A stretch of 64,000 nt of DNA from Paracoccus fistulariae (GCF_028553785.1 NZ_CP067136.1:2416501-2480500), one strand, 5' to 3'. Shown: positions 27,431-37,600, numbered from the stretch's first letter. Notes: generated from the letters alone by a model not told the origin. Program-made: numbers and translations.

Positions 27431-28089
27431 CAGTTCGTCGCGACAAGCTGCCAATTCGGGTCGTCCTGACCCATGCGGCGGGCGAAGGTCCAGACATCAC
27501 GCTGCTTGCGCGCCGATTTCGGGTCGCCTTCGATCACATTGCCATCCGCGTCGCGGGTGGCGGCGATCAGTTCGGACACGAAGCGGACAGACAGCTCGGC
27601 CATGCCATCGGCGCGGTTGAACTCTGCCGCGGCCAGCGCGGTTTCGCGGGTGCCCAGATATTGCGCCTCGACCGTCTGATTATTGGCGGCACGGGCGTCG
27701 ATGACGGATTGGAAAGCTTCGGCCACCGGCGCATCCAGGAAGGCGCGGACTTCGGACAGGTCGCCGTTTTCGAAGGCCATCAGGATCATCTCATAAGCCG
27801 ATCTTGCGCCCGTCAGGAATTCGCCCACGGCAAAGGACGGCTCGACCGATTTCATCGCGGCCAGCGCCTCGGCCGTCGGGCTGCCAGCCTCGGCATGGTC
27901 GAGAATGTCGTGATCGACCTCTTCTGCGGTGCCGTCGATCACCTCGAAACGATCCCGGCGCGTTTCCGGCTGATCGGTCTGCGTCGGCTCGAAGCCGTCA
28001 CGCGTGCCCAATACGTTGCGCAAGCGCAGGATCAGGAAGATCGCGATCGCAGCCAGAGCAAGCAGTTGGAGCAGCGGACTGGAAGACAT
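27430..28089 (-). CDS. Tim44/TimA-family membrane-anchored protein
   Basis: A 219-residue protein with one N-terminal membrane helix (LLQLLALAAIAIFLILRLRNVLG), an acidic linker (about 40-70) and a C-terminal Tim44-like domain (about 80-219; FENGDLSEVRAFLDAPVAEAF, ending DVWTFARRM..DPNWQLVAT). Alphaproteobacterial Tim44-like proteins are relatives of the mitochondrial import factor; their bacterial role is in membrane protein complexes and is not well settled. ATG 28089 has a GAGG nine bases upstream and is preferred over 28104. It diverges from fxsA, with secB just beyond. Confidence 0.88.
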   Translation of the reverse strand: MSSSPLLQLLALAAIAIFLILRLRNVLGTRDGFEPTQTDQPETRRDRFEVIDGTAEEVDHDILDHAEAGSPTAEALAAMKSVEPSFAVGEFLTGARSAYEMILMAFENGDLSEVRAFLDAPVAEAFQSVIDARAANNQTVEAQYLGTRETALAAAEFNRADGMAELSVRFVSELIAATRDADGNVIEGDPKSARKQRDVWTFARRMGQDDPNWQLVATN

Positions 28090-28201
28090 TCGTTCTGGCC
28101 TCATTTGGCGGTGGGTTTATTGGTATCGGCGTCTTGCGTCATTATGTAGGGATGGGGCGGCGGCAAGTCCAGCTATCGCGCCGATAAGGAGGTTTTTTCG
28201 C

Positions 28202-28729
28202 ATGTGGCTTCTGGCTGTCTTTGTTTTATTGCCGATCGTCGAAATCGCATTGTTCATTCTGATGGGCGGGGCGATCGGGCTGTGGCCGACGCTGTCGTTG
28301 GTGATCCTTGGCGCGGTTCTGGGCGTTGTCGTGATCCGCAGCCAGGGCCGCAACGCCTGGCTTGAGGCGCAGCGCAGCCTGGCCGAAGTACGCGATCCGT
28401 CGCGACCGCTGGCCCATGGGGCGATGATCATGACGGCGGGCATGCTGTTGATCATGCCGGGATTTTTCACCGATACGATCGGTCTGCTGTTGCTGCTGCC
28501 CTTCGTGCGCGACGCGGTCATGCGCTTCATGGGACGGCGGGTTCAGGTCCGTCGCGGGCCGTCGGGACAGTCCGGCTATCGCCCGCCCTATGCGGATGGA
28601 GTCATCGATGGCGATTACGTGGTCGAGGATGAGCCGCAGGATGGCCGCCGCCCCGGCCCGCCCGATCTGGAACCGCCGCAGGATCGCAGGCAGGGTCGTC
28701 CCGGCGGATCGGGATGGACGCGCCATTGA
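28202..28729 (+). CDS. fxsA: FxsA-family membrane protein
   Basis: FxsA-family inner-membrane proteins; the E. coli member relieves phage T7 exclusion by F when overproduced, but the normal role is unknown. The 175 residues have hydrophobic helices at about 2-20 and 22-48 and an amphipathic pair near 75-105 (GMLLIMPGFFTDTIGLLLLLPFVR), the family signature. The C-terminal 60 residues are polar, rich in Gly, Pro and Arg. A very strong AAGGAGG site sits about ten bases ahead of ATG 28202. Confidence 0.9.
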   Translation: MWLLAVFVLLPIVEIALFILMGGAIGLWPTLSLVILGAVLGVVVIRSQGRNAWLEAQRSLAEVRDPSRPLAHGAMIMTAGMLLIMPGFFTDTIGLLLLLPFVRDAVMRFMGRRVQVRRGPSGQSGYRPPYADGVIDGDYVVEDEPQDGRRPGPPDLEPPQDRRQGRPGGSGWTRH

Positions 28730-28754
28730 GGCATCTTCGCTCGCCTGTTAGATA
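28726..28754 (+). promoter_or_regulatory. Possible housekeeping promoter of secB
   Basis: TTGAGG at 28726-28731 and TAGATA at 28749-28754 are spaced by 17 bases, a fair sigma-70-type match overlapping the fxsA stop and ending about 30 bases before the secB ATG. Confidence 0.4.
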
Positions 28755-28784
28755 AACATCAATCCGAATATACGAGGAACCATC

Positions 28785-29306
28785 ATGGCCGAAGAACATA
28801 CCCCGAATGCCGAGGAGGCCAGCGCCCAACCGCAGGTGCGCATGCAGATCCTGGCACAATATATCCGCGATCTTTCCTTCGAGAACGCCGTCGCCACCAA
28901 GGGCGCACCGCAGGGCGACGTGCAGCCGGAAATGACCGTGCAGGTCAGCCTCGATGCCCGCAAGCGCGGCGCCGAGCATCAATACGAGGTCATCACGAAA
29001 TTCCGCGTCACCTCGACCAACAAGGCGGATGATTCCACCATGTTCCTGGCCGAGCTGGATTATGGCGGGGTGTTCCACATCGAGGGCGTGCCGGAAGATC
29101 AGCTGCATCCCTTCCTGATGATCGAATGCCCGCGCATGCTGTTCCCCTTCGTGCGCCGCATCATCTCTGACCTGACCCGCGACGGCGGTTTCCCGCCCTT
29201 CAACATGGATCCGGTGGATTTCGTCGCGCTGTACCGTCAGGAACTGCAGCGTCGCGCGCAGGCCCAGACCGAGAACGGCGCACCGGCCGATCAGCGCCTG
29301 TCCTGA
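28785..29306 (+). CDS. secB: Protein-export chaperone SecB
   Basis: SecB is a cytoplasmic tetrameric chaperone that keeps preproteins unfolded and hands them to SecA. The 173 residues match alphaproteobacterial SecB. Diagnostic parts are VRMQILAQYIRDLSFENAVA near residue 19, LAELDYGGVFHIEGV near 86 and the long conserved stretch LMIECPRMLFPFVRRIISDLTRDGGFPP near 108-135, which includes the SecA-binding and peptide-groove regions. It is followed after six bases by an HD hydrolase gene. Confidence 0.97.
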   Translation: MAEEHTPNAEEASAQPQVRMQILAQYIRDLSFENAVATKGAPQGDVQPEMTVQVSLDARKRGAEHQYEVITKFRVTSTNKADDSTMFLAELDYGGVFHIEGVPEDQLHPFLMIECPRMLFPFVRRIISDLTRDGGFPPFNMDPVDFVALYRQELQRRAQAQTENGAPADQRLS

Positions 29307-29312
29307 TCGGGG

Positions 29313-29918
29313 ATGGCCGCACAGAATCGTCGGGCCTGGCAACGCATGTTGTCAGGCCGGCGTCTGGATCTGCTGGATCCGACGCCTTTCGACATCGAAG
29401 TTTCCGATATTGCACATGGACTGGCCTTCGTGGCGCGCTGGAACGGTCAGACGCGCGGCGACTGGCCCTATTCCGTGGCCGAGCATTCGCTGCTGGTGGA
29501 AGAGATCTTTTCCCGCATGAATCAGGCCGTTGACAGCAGATGGCGGTTGGCGGCGCTGCTGCATGATGCGCCGGAATATGTCATCGGCGACATGATCTCT
29601 CCGGTGAAATCGGCGCTTGGCAGCGAATATAAGGCAATGGATGAGCGGCTGACGATTGCGATCCATCGGCGGTTCGGCCTGCCCGCCACCCTGCCCGCCG
29701 CGATCAAGAAGAAGATCAAGATGGCGGACCGGATCTCGGCCCGGTTGGAGGCGGTTCAGATCGCGGGCTTCACCGACAGCGAAGCGCGAAAACTGTTCCC
29801 CCTGCCAAATGAACTGTTTCTTTCGGATTTAACGATTAACCTTCGGCCCCCGGCCGACGTCAGAATTGCTTATCTCGAAAAATTTAACGTATTGCTGAAC
29901 AGTACGGATCAGAGTTGA
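29313..29918 (+). CDS. HD-domain phosphohydrolase (YfbR-like nucleotidase family)
   Basis: A 201-residue cytoplasmic HD hydrolase. The metal-binding residues are visible: H in SVAEHSLLV near residue 58, the HD pair in ALLHDAPEYVIGD near residues 83-84, and a late aspartate in KIKMADRISARLEA near residue 141. The similarity is to YfbR-type 5'-deoxynucleotidases, which act on deoxynucleoside monophosphates, but substrate cannot be read from sequence. It follows secB by six bases and probably shares its message, then ends at a bidirectional terminator. Confidence 0.85.
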   Translation: MAAQNRRAWQRMLSGRRLDLLDPTPFDIEVSDIAHGLAFVARWNGQTRGDWPYSVAEHSLLVEEIFSRMNQAVDSRWRLAALLHDAPEYVIGDMISPVKSALGSEYKAMDERLTIAIHRRFGLPATLPAAIKKKIKMADRISARLEAVQIAGFTDSEARKLFPLPNELFLSDLTINLRPPADVRIAYLEKFNVLLNSTDQS

Positions 29919-29934
29919 AATAGAAAATTAAAAA

Positions 29935-29960
29935 AGGCCGTCCTTATCGGCGGCCTGTTT
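29935..29960. terminator. Bidirectional terminator between the HD hydrolase and hns genes
   Basis: AGGCCG at 29935-29940 pairs with CGGCCT at 29951-29956. It is preceded by an A-rich run and followed by GTTTTA, so it can work in both directions between these convergent genes. Confidence 0.7.
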
Positions 29961-29962
29961 TA

Positions 29963-30283
29963 TCAAATCAGAAGGTCTTCCAGGCTTTTCCCGCCATCCA
30001 GATTTTCCTGCACCCAGCGCGGCTTGCGGCCACGGCCGGTCCATGTCTGCGTTGCATCGTCGGGATTGGCGTATTTCGGCGCGACTGTACCACCGCGACG
30101 TGTTTTTGCACCGGTAAGTTCAGAGAGATTGAAGCCATGCTCTCTGGCGGCTTCCTCGACAGCGGCCAGCGCCTGACGACGTTTACGCTCTTGATAAGAG
30201 TTGATGGCACGGTCAAGCTTTTCACGCAGGGACCGCATCTCTTTCAGCGTCATATTGTCGAAATCATAGTCCATTTTGACCAT
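29963..30283 (-). CDS. hns: H-NS/HvrA-family nucleoid protein
   Basis: A 106-residue DNA-binding protein of the H-NS family, like HvrA of Rhodobacter, which adjusts photosynthesis and nitrogen genes. The N-terminal helix (LKEMRSLREKLDRAINSYQERKRRQA, about 12-40) is for oligomerisation. The C-terminal domain has the ATQTWTGRGRKPRWVQ motif (about 77-92), which reads the minor groove of AT-rich DNA. The second in-frame ATG (30274) is better spaced from GGAA and may be the true start, giving 103 residues. It lies downstream of regA in the same direction, after a 71-base AT-rich gap. Confidence 0.9.
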   Translation of the reverse strand: MVKMDYDFDNMTLKEMRSLREKLDRAINSYQERKRRQALAAVEEAAREHGFNLSELTGAKTRRGGTVAPKYANPDDATQTWTGRGRKPRWVQENLDGGKSLEDLLI

Positions 30284-30354
30284 TTCCGTTTAGTTTTATA
30301 TTACGTATCTTCAGCCTATACCTTTTGATAAATCACCCAAAAAGGGGTTTTCTT

Positions 30355-30912
30355 TTATTTTGGACCTCTTTTGGCAAGAATCCGCTGCAATGTCCGGCGA
30401 TGCATATGTAAACGGCGTGCGGTTTCGCTGACATTTCGGTCGCATTGTTCATAAACACGTTGAATATGCTCCCAGCGGACGCGGTCGGCCGACATGGGGT
30501 TTTCCGGCGGCGAGGGCAATATCTCTCCGGTCGCCAGCAGCGCTGAGGTGACATCATTGGCATCTGCGGGCTTGGCCAGATAATCGGTCGCGCCCATCTT
30601 GACGGCAGCCACGGCGGTGGCGATGGCGCCATAGCCCGTCAGCACGATGATCCGCGCATCGCCGCGCGTGTCGCGCAGCATCTCGACAACGTCCAGCCCG
30701 TTGCCATCCTCCAGCCGTAGATCGATCACGGCATAGGCGGGCGCGAATTTCTGTATCATCGATTTCGCATCGCGCACGCTCAGCGCGGTCTGAGGCGCGA
30801 ACCCGCGTTTTTCCATCGCCCTCGCCAGGCGCGTGACGAACATCTCGTCATCGTCCACAAGCAAAAGCGAGGGATCGGGTCCAATATTCAGGGATTTTTT
30901 ATCATCTGTCAT
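30355..30912 (-). CDS. regA: Redox response regulator RegA (PrrA/ActR)
   Basis: RegA is the response regulator of the RegBA system that controls respiration, carbon and nitrogen fixation and, where present, photosynthesis according to redox state. From ATG 30912 it has 185 residues, the usual size. The receiver domain (about 20-130) has acidic residues in LLVDDDEMF, phospho-Asp in AVIDLRLEDGNGL near residue 71, and the lysine in YLAKP. The C-terminal Fis-type helix-turn-helix is NVSETARRLHMHRRTLQRILAKRGPK. senC lies 66 bases upstream and regB diverges beyond it. Confidence 0.96.
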   Translation of the reverse strand: MTDDKKSLNIGPDPSLLLVDDDEMFVTRLARAMEKRGFAPQTALSVRDAKSMIQKFAPAYAVIDLRLEDGNGLDVVEMLRDTRGDARIIVLTGYGAIATAVAAVKMGATDYLAKPADANDVTSALLATGEILPSPPENPMSADRVRWEHIQRVYEQCDRNVSETARRLHMHRRTLQRILAKRGPK

Positions 30913-30978
30913 GTGTCGGCCTTTCACAGCCAGCATTACGCCCACCGGCTGGTGGACGCAAACACAAGGCAGACGGGA

Positions 30979-31611
30979 TCAGTTCATGGCGTCGATAAAA
31001 CAGCCCACACGTTCGGCCATAAGCTCTGGTTCGACGTCGCGGCCGAAAAATTCGACCGTCTTGTTTCCCGGCAAAACAAGATAGGTATTGGTCATGTGAT
31101 CGACGAGGTAATATTCCTTATCCTCATCATCATTCGCGCGATAGTAATTGCGCCAGCCCTTATTGACGGCGGCGATTTCCTCATCCGAACCGGTCAGTCC
31201 AATCATATCTTCCGAAAAAAGATCGGTGAAATCCTTCATGACCTCGGGCGTATCCCGCCGGGGATCGACCGTGATCATGATCGTCTGGACGTCTTTTCCC
31301 TGCTCTTTCAACAGCGTTTCGGCCTCGGCATTGCGGGCGCTGTCCATCGGGCAGACGTCAGGGCAGCTGGTATAGCCGAAATACAGAAGCGAGGGTTTGG
31401 TAAAGACCTCTGCCGCCGTAACCCGCTGACCGTCATCCCGCGTCAGGGTGAAATCCGTGCCGAAACTCTCCATGCCGCCCGCGACATTTCCCTTTTGGCA
31501 AGAGGCGAAATCAGGATCACCCGAATTTGCCTGCGTCATATAAACGCCACCGGCGATCAGGACCAATGCGGCAACAACGCTGCCCATAATCAGTATTTTC
31601 TTGTCGGACAT
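30979..31611 (-). CDS. senC: SCO1/SenC copper protein (PrrC)
   Basis: SenC/PrrC is a membrane-anchored thioredoxin-fold protein that delivers copper to cytochrome c oxidase and influences RegB signalling. The 210 residues have an N-terminal anchor (ILIMGSVVAALVLIAGGVYM, about 6-25), the copper-binding CPDVC motif with C83 and C87, and the third ligand histidine in YLVDHMTNTYLV near residue 170. It lies between regA and the divergent regB, the conserved order of this locus. Confidence 0.96.
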   Translation of the reverse strand: MSDKKILIMGSVVAALVLIAGGVYMTQANSGDPDFASCQKGNVAGGMESFGTDFTLTRDDGQRVTAAEVFTKPSLLYFGYTSCPDVCPMDSARNAEAETLLKEQGKDVQTIMITVDPRRDTPEVMKDFTDLFSEDMIGLTGSDEEIAAVNKGWRNYYRANDDEDKEYYLVDHMTNTYLVLPGNKTVEFFGRDVEPELMAERVGCFIDAMN

Positions 31612-31699
31612 GTCGCTGCTCCTGCTTCTGAAAACGCACGCATTGATCGCGTATCATCGTCCACGTATCAAGGTCGCTGATGTCGCAGCCGAGGTGTCC

Positions 31700-33022
31700 A
31701 TGACCGGATTCTCACACGAAATTGAAGCAGATAGCATCACCCCGCCCGAGTTGGAGCCCATTCGGCTGCGAACGTTGGTGCTGCTGCGCTGGTTCGCGAT
31801 CACGGGTCAGCTTGCGGCGGTTTTTGCCGCACGAATCATGGGGATCCAGTTTCCCATCGGACCGGTCCTGGCGCTGATCGCGGCGGCGGCCATCATCAAT
31901 CTGTGGCAGATGCTGAAGCCGCATCAGCGCATGTCGGCCAGCCAGACGGCCGGTCAATTGTCCTTCGACCTGATCCAGCTATCGGCCTTGATCGGGCTGA
32001 CCGGGGGCTTGGTCAATCCCTTCGGTCTGCTGGTTCTGGCGCCGGTGACGGTTGCGGCAACGGTGCTTGACCGACGCCGGACCCTCGCCCTTGGCATCGC
32101 GACGATCATTTTGATTACCCTTGCCTCGGTTCTGGCGGTGCCGCTGCATGACGCCACGGGGACTGAGTTGAGCATGGCCCCGATATTGCTGCTTGGCCAT
32201 TGGGTCGCGCTGGTCATCGGGGTGGTGTTCTTTGCGGTCTATGCGCATCGCGTCGCGGCCGAGTTGAAGGCAACCTCGACCGCGCTTTTCGCGACGCAAA
32301 TGGCGCTGTCGCGCGAACAGAGGTTGCAGCATCTGGGCGGGGTCGTCGCTGCTGCGGCGCATGAAATGGGCACGCCGCTTGCCACGATCAAGCTGATTGC
32401 CGGCGAATTGGGGGATGAGCTTGAGGACCGCCCGGAACTGCGCGCCGATGCCATGGCGCTGCGCGATTCTGCGGATCGCTGCGCACAGATCCTGCGCAGT
32501 ATGGGCCGCGCGGGCAAAGAGGATCTGCATCTGCGCAGCGCCCCCGTGCAGGCCGTTCTGGAAGATGCCGCCCACCCCCATGCGGACCGGGGGCCGGTGG
32601 TGGAAATCACCGGCTCTGGCCCTGATATCCGGCGCGATCCCGGCGTGATTCACGCCCTGCGCAACCTGATCCAGAACGCCGTCGATTTCGCCCATTCCCG
32701 CGTCGTGATCGACGCCCATGCCAGCGCCGACCATCTGACGGTCACCATCCGCGATGACGGCCCGGGCTATTCACCCGCCGTGCTGTCGCGGATTGGCGAT
32801 CCCTTTGTGACCAGCAAGCGCGGCGGCGCGCAGCGCAGCGGGTATGAGGGGATGGGTCTTGGCATGTTCATCGCCAAGACCCTGCTGGAACGCTCCGGCG
32901 CCAGCCTGACTGTCGCCAATGCGCAGCCCGGCGCGCTTGTCACCGTCAGATGGCCGCTGGAGCGTATCAAGGCGACCAGCCGCGTGGCCCTTGGCCAAAA
33001 CCCCAGTTTCGATAAATTTTAA
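31700..33022 (+). CDS. regB: Redox sensor histidine kinase RegB (PrrB)
   Basis: RegB phosphorylates RegA when the quinone pool is reduced. From ATG 31700 (GAGG upstream) it has 440 residues. Six membrane helices fill about residues 20-180. The ubiquinone-binding GGxxNPF motif reads GGLVNPF at 102-108. The phosphorylated histidine is H221 in AAAHEMGTPLATIK. The redox-active cysteine is kept at C261 in DSADRCAQILRSMG. The ATP-binding domain has NLIQNAVDFA, DDGPGY and GMGLGMFIAKTLLE. All key residues are intact, so redox sensing should be functional. It diverges from senC. Confidence 0.97.
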   Translation: MTGFSHEIEADSITPPELEPIRLRTLVLLRWFAITGQLAAVFAARIMGIQFPIGPVLALIAAAAIINLWQMLKPHQRMSASQTAGQLSFDLIQLSALIGLTGGLVNPFGLLVLAPVTVAATVLDRRRTLALGIATIILITLASVLAVPLHDATGTELSMAPILLLGHWVALVIGVVFFAVYAHRVAAELKATSTALFATQMALSREQRLQHLGGVVAAAAHEMGTPLATIKLIAGELGDELEDRPELRADAMALRDSADRCAQILRSMGRAGKEDLHLRSAPVQAVLEDAAHPHADRGPVVEITGSGPDIRRDPGVIHALRNLIQNAVDFAHSRVVIDAHASADHLTVTIRDDGPGYSPAVLSRIGDPFVTSKRGGAQRSGYEGMGLGMFIAKTLLERSGASLTVANAQPGALVTVRWPLERIKATSRVALGQNPSFDKF

Positions 33023-33077
33023 CTGTTTTTTAAATTTGCTCTCTCTATGGTTGATTAACTTTTGAGGAGAGAGAGTT

Positions 33078-34673
33078 TTGTTGCTGCAGGGTGTCTGGAT
33101 GATTGTCGCGGCAATTGTGGCGGGAACAGCGTCGCTTATCCTTGCGATAATCGCGATCCGATGGTGGGACAGCCACTGTAAAACCCCTGTCGGCAGAAAA
33201 ACCACCGGACATCTGGAAGGCGAATTGCGTCCCGCCGTTTTCCTGTTTCGCGATGAGGCCCTGATCGACGCGACCTCCCCGGCCCGGGCGCTGCTGGAAC
33301 GCACCGCCAGCCCCGGCAGCGATTGGTCGCGGCTGATGCGTTGGGCGGGCCCGCGCTTCCCCGAGGCTGAAAAGAAACTGCAACAGCTGTCCCGGCTGGG
33401 TCGGGTGGAACTGGCTGACAAGACGGAAAACGGCAGCGCGATGTTGCGGCTTGTGGCGGAATCCGTGGGTGAGGGCATGACCCGCATCACCATCACCGAT
33501 CCGCAGACCGACGGCACCGGGATCATCGTCGATGCCATGTCCCAGCAGGCGATGGAGGAAGAGCTGGACCTGCTGCGCCGCGCGCTGGATCAGACGCCGA
33601 TGCTGGTCTGGCGTCAGGATCAGGACAGCCGCGTGACCTGGGCCAATGCCGCCTATCTGCGCCGGGCCGAAGCTCAGGCAAAGGAACCGGTCTCATGGCC
33701 CCTGCCCCGGCTGATGGATATCTCGATCGGGCCGGATATGGCGCCCACCACGACACAGCGGGCCTCGCTGGAGGATGATGGCATCGTTTCCTGGTATGAC
33801 TGCACCACGCATGAGCTGGAAAACGATTCGCGGATGCTGTTCGCGGTGCCTGCGGATGCGGCCGTCCGCGCCGAACGTAGCCTGCGCGAATTCGTCCAGA
33901 CGCTGACCAAGACCTTTGCCGATCTGCCCATCGCCTTGGCAATTTTCGACCGCGAGCGGCATCTGCAACTGTTCAACCCCTCGCTGATCGATCTGACGGG
34001 CCTGCCCGCAGGTTTCCTGACCGCGCGACCGACCCTTTTCGATTTTCTGGATAAGCTGCGCGAATTGCGCATGGTGCCAGAACCCAAGAATTATCGCCAC
34101 TGGCGACAACAGATGGCGAATCTGGAAAATGCCGCGAAAACCGGGCGTCACGTCGAAACCTGGTCCCTGCCCGGCGGACAGACCTATCGCGTCACGGGAC
34201 GCCCGCATCCCGATGGCGCCGTCGCCTTCCTGATCGAGGATATCACCTCGGAAATCTCGCTCAGCCGCAAGTTCCGGGCTGAACTGTCGCTGGGCACCAA
34301 TGTGCTGGACGGGATCGACGATGCGCTGGTCGTCTTTGCGCCGGGCGATCAGGTGGTGATGACGAATCAGGCCTATCGCAATCTCTGGGGCGATCCCTCT
34401 GAATCGATGAGCGGCGCGCTAAGCCAATGGCTGCGCCAGATCGAATCCGGGCCGGGTTTCAATGCGTTGCAAGACCGTCTGACCTCCAATCCCGACGGCG
34501 AGGCCCGCGACAACGGGGTGATGTTCGGCCCCGACCGGCAGATCCTGCAATGGTCGGTGGCACCGCTCAGCGTCGGGCGTCAGATGGTCCGGTTCCGCAG
34601 CTCTGAACTGCCGATAGACACGGAAGATACCGTCGAGCTGCAGGAACTGGCCGAGGCCGTCAGGGCGGGCTGA
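33078..34673 (+). CDS. Membrane-anchored multi-PAS protein without a kinase domain
   Basis: A 531-residue protein starting at TTG 33078, preceded by GAGGAGAGAGAG; ATG 33099 is an alternative. One N-terminal membrane helix (about 7-28) is followed by about four PAS-like modules near residues 45-130, 165-255, 265-375 and 395-490 (ALDQTPMLVWRQDQDSRVTW, FADLPIALAIFDRERHLQLF, GIDDALVVFAPGDQVVMTNQ). No histidine-kinase, GGDEF, EAL or phosphatase output follows. It lies 55 bases after regB, so it may share its message and assist redox signalling, but the function is unknown. Confidence 0.8.
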   Translation: MLLQGVWMIVAAIVAGTASLILAIIAIRWWDSHCKTPVGRKTTGHLEGELRPAVFLFRDEALIDATSPARALLERTASPGSDWSRLMRWAGPRFPEAEKKLQQLSRLGRVELADKTENGSAMLRLVAESVGEGMTRITITDPQTDGTGIIVDAMSQQAMEEELDLLRRALDQTPMLVWRQDQDSRVTWANAAYLRRAEAQAKEPVSWPLPRLMDISIGPDMAPTTTQRASLEDDGIVSWYDCTTHELENDSRMLFAVPADAAVRAERSLREFVQTLTKTFADLPIALAIFDRERHLQLFNPSLIDLTGLPAGFLTARPTLFDFLDKLRELRMVPEPKNYRHWRQQMANLENAAKTGRHVETWSLPGGQTYRVTGRPHPDGAVAFLIEDITSEISLSRKFRAELSLGTNVLDGIDDALVVFAPGDQVVMTNQAYRNLWGDPSESMSGALSQWLRQIESGPGFNALQDRLTSNPDGEARDNGVMFGPDRQILQWSVAPLSVGRQMVRFRSSELPIDTEDTVELQELAEAVRAG

Positions 34674-34685
34674 CCCGCCTCGCCT

Positions 34686-37600
34686 TCAATAGTCACGCTC
34701 GAAGAAAATACCGATCGAGCTGTCGCCATCGCTGCCGACAGAGCCGCGCGCCCTCAGCGATTCGGAAATATCGAGGTTCAGGTTGATCGAACTTTTCCCG
34801 TCATCCCCGACCGACACATCGGTATAAAGGTTATCGCTGAGGTATTTGCCGGCGCGCAGCTCGACATTCCCGTCGTCATCGGTGGCAAGATCAAGATCGT
34901 CCAGACCCATGCGCGTGCGCAGATTGCCGATCACACCGACGCCGCCCCGCCCGGCCAGAACCGCAACGGCATTGGCCAGCTGTGCCGCCTGCAGCGCGCT
35001 GATATTATCCAGACCGCGACCGAACAGCAGCTGCGACAGCACCTCTTCCTCGGGCAGTTCGGGCGAGGATTCGAAGGTGATATCGGGATCGCGCACCTCG
35101 CCATCAATGATGATCCGCGTGGTGATGCCGTCATTGCTGGATTCCGCGACCAGACGGATCACCGGGATCAGGCTGCCCTGCAATTCGACAAGCCCTTCGG
35201 ACAGATCGAACCGCTTGCCCAGCAGATCCACCCGGCCCCGGATCAGTTCCAGATGACCGATGGGAATGACATTTCGCGTCGTACCCTGCACCTGCAGGTC
35301 GCCGCCCAGTTCCGCATCGATCCCGCGCCCCCGGATAAAGACCTTGTTCGGCGCATTGATGAACAGATCCAGACGCGGCGGCGCGGCTGGCGGGGTCGAT
35401 GGCGGCGCAGCCATCCCGGCATCGCGCGAGGCCTGGCTGGGATATTCCTCGACCCCCGCCTTGGCGCGTGTGGCGCGCACGGGCCGGGTATCGCCGACAT
35501 GTTCGATATCCAGAATCTCCTTGGCGCCGCCAAACCCGGTCGACGGAATGCGGAACTCGGTCGTGCCCAGATCGACCCGCCCGGAAATCAGCAGGCCAGA
35601 TGCGGTGTTGCCGCTCATGCTCAGGCGGCCGCTGATCTCTGTCTCGTAAAGGTTCGGATCGCGCGCGATCACGCGGTTCAGCGCGATTGTCAGATCAAGG
35701 CTGGTGCCGTTGCTGAGATTGATCGGGCCGCTGACCTCGACGCTGCCACCCGCCTCGACATTGCCGGTCGCGTTCAGCTGGATCCGGCCACCGCTGAGAT
35801 CTGCGGTCGCGTTCAGACCCTCGATGGCAATGCCCGCACCGGGATCGGCGATGGTGGCATTCGTCAGCTGCACCCGTCCCGACACCGCATTCAGCGACGG
35901 CGCGCCATTGATCCGCAGGTTCAGCTGCACCGGCCCCTCGATGCTGCGCGTCCGCAGCGAGCTATTGGCGATCGAGGCATTGCTGCTGCCCGTGATCGCA
36001 AGATCGGTGGTGGAGAAATCACGCGCCGCCGTCCCCGCGATATTCAGGCGGGTGTCACCGGGTGCGGTCGTGTTCAGGTCGAGGACGAAATTCCGGCCGC
36101 TTTCGCGCACGGTGCCGTTCACCTCGACCGCGCCGGGGAATTCGGGCCGCAGCAGCGCCAGATCGACCAGCCGCGCATTCAGGTTAAGCCCGGTGGTCGT
36201 ATCGCCATCTGCCTGTACCTGCAGCTGCGGATTGCGGATATTCGCCCGCTGGACAGAAAATCCCGAAGCGGATTGCGTCGCCGCGACATCGAAGCTGGTC
36301 TGACCCGCCAGCAGCCGGTCAGCCTCGGCCTGCCCGACCGACAGGCCGTTCGCGTTGCCCGTCGCGCTGATCCGGCGGATGCCATTCTCTTCGCTCAACT
36401 GCGCTTCGGCCGTGACAGAGCCGCCGAATCCGCGGCCAAGAAAACGCAGATCGCGGGCATTCAGATTAGCGGTCAGATCGGTCTGACCGCCGCCCAGCGT
36501 GCCAGAGGCATTGGCCGCAAGACGCGGGTTTTCGACCTCTGCCTGCTGGAAGGTAAAGACCCCGTCGCGTTCGATGGCCCGCACCGCCAGCCGGGTTTCC
36601 CCCGCCAGCGCGCCATCCAGTTGCGCCTGACCGAAGGCCAGATCAGTGCCGGTGCCGGTCATCTGCAACAAACGCTCGCCATCGCCGGCCTGTTTGAAAC
36701 TGCCATTGGCCCGCATCGATCCGCGCCAACCCTGACCCAGAAAGGCCAGCGAACGGATATCCACATCCGCCGTCACATCGGTGACGCCCTCACCATAAAT
36801 CCCCGTAGCGCTGGCCGTCATTTGCTGGTTGTTCACCTGCACGTCGCGCAGCGTGATCACGCCATCCTTTTCCTCGGCCTGCACGGTCAGTCGCGTTTCA
36901 CCGGTCAGCGTGCCCTGGGCATTCCGCTGACCGAAGCTCAGATCCTGTCCGCTGCCGGTCAGGTCGATAAAGCGGGTTCCGGCATCTTCGGACAGCTTGG
37001 CCTGCGCCTGAAAACCGCCGGTCCATTCGCTTTGCAGCGCCGACAGATCGGGCAGAGAGAAACTGGCCGTGGCATCCAGCGACCCTTCGGCAAAATTGCC
37101 TTCGCCCTGTGCGCTGAGCTGCGGATTAGTGAAGCTGAAGGTTTCCAGCGCAAAGCCAGCTTCCGATTGCTGCGCCGCGGCCCGCAGCAGGGTTTCCCCG
37201 CGCAGTGCATTATCCAGCACCTCCATGCCAAGGCCCAGATCCACAGCGCGCCCATCGATGGTCAGCCGACGCTGCCCGTCCGGCCCGGTCAGCTTGGCAT
37301 CCGCCAGCAATTCGCCCGACAGCGCGGCATCCGCGCCCGCAAGCGACGGCATGGAGATCGTCGCTGTGACATTGCTGGCCCTGCTGTTCAGAAAGCCCTT
37401 GGCCTCGGCCGTCAGGCGTTCGGAATTGACGGTCAGGTGGTCAAGCTCGATCCCGGTCGTGTCGCGCCGGGCGACAAGCTCTATGGTCGAACGGCCTGCC
37501 AGCAGGCGATCCACCTGCTTTTGATCGATCGAGATATCGGTGCCGGTCGCCGTCGCATCGATATCGAACCCATCGGTCAGCAGGACGTAATAGCCGATCA

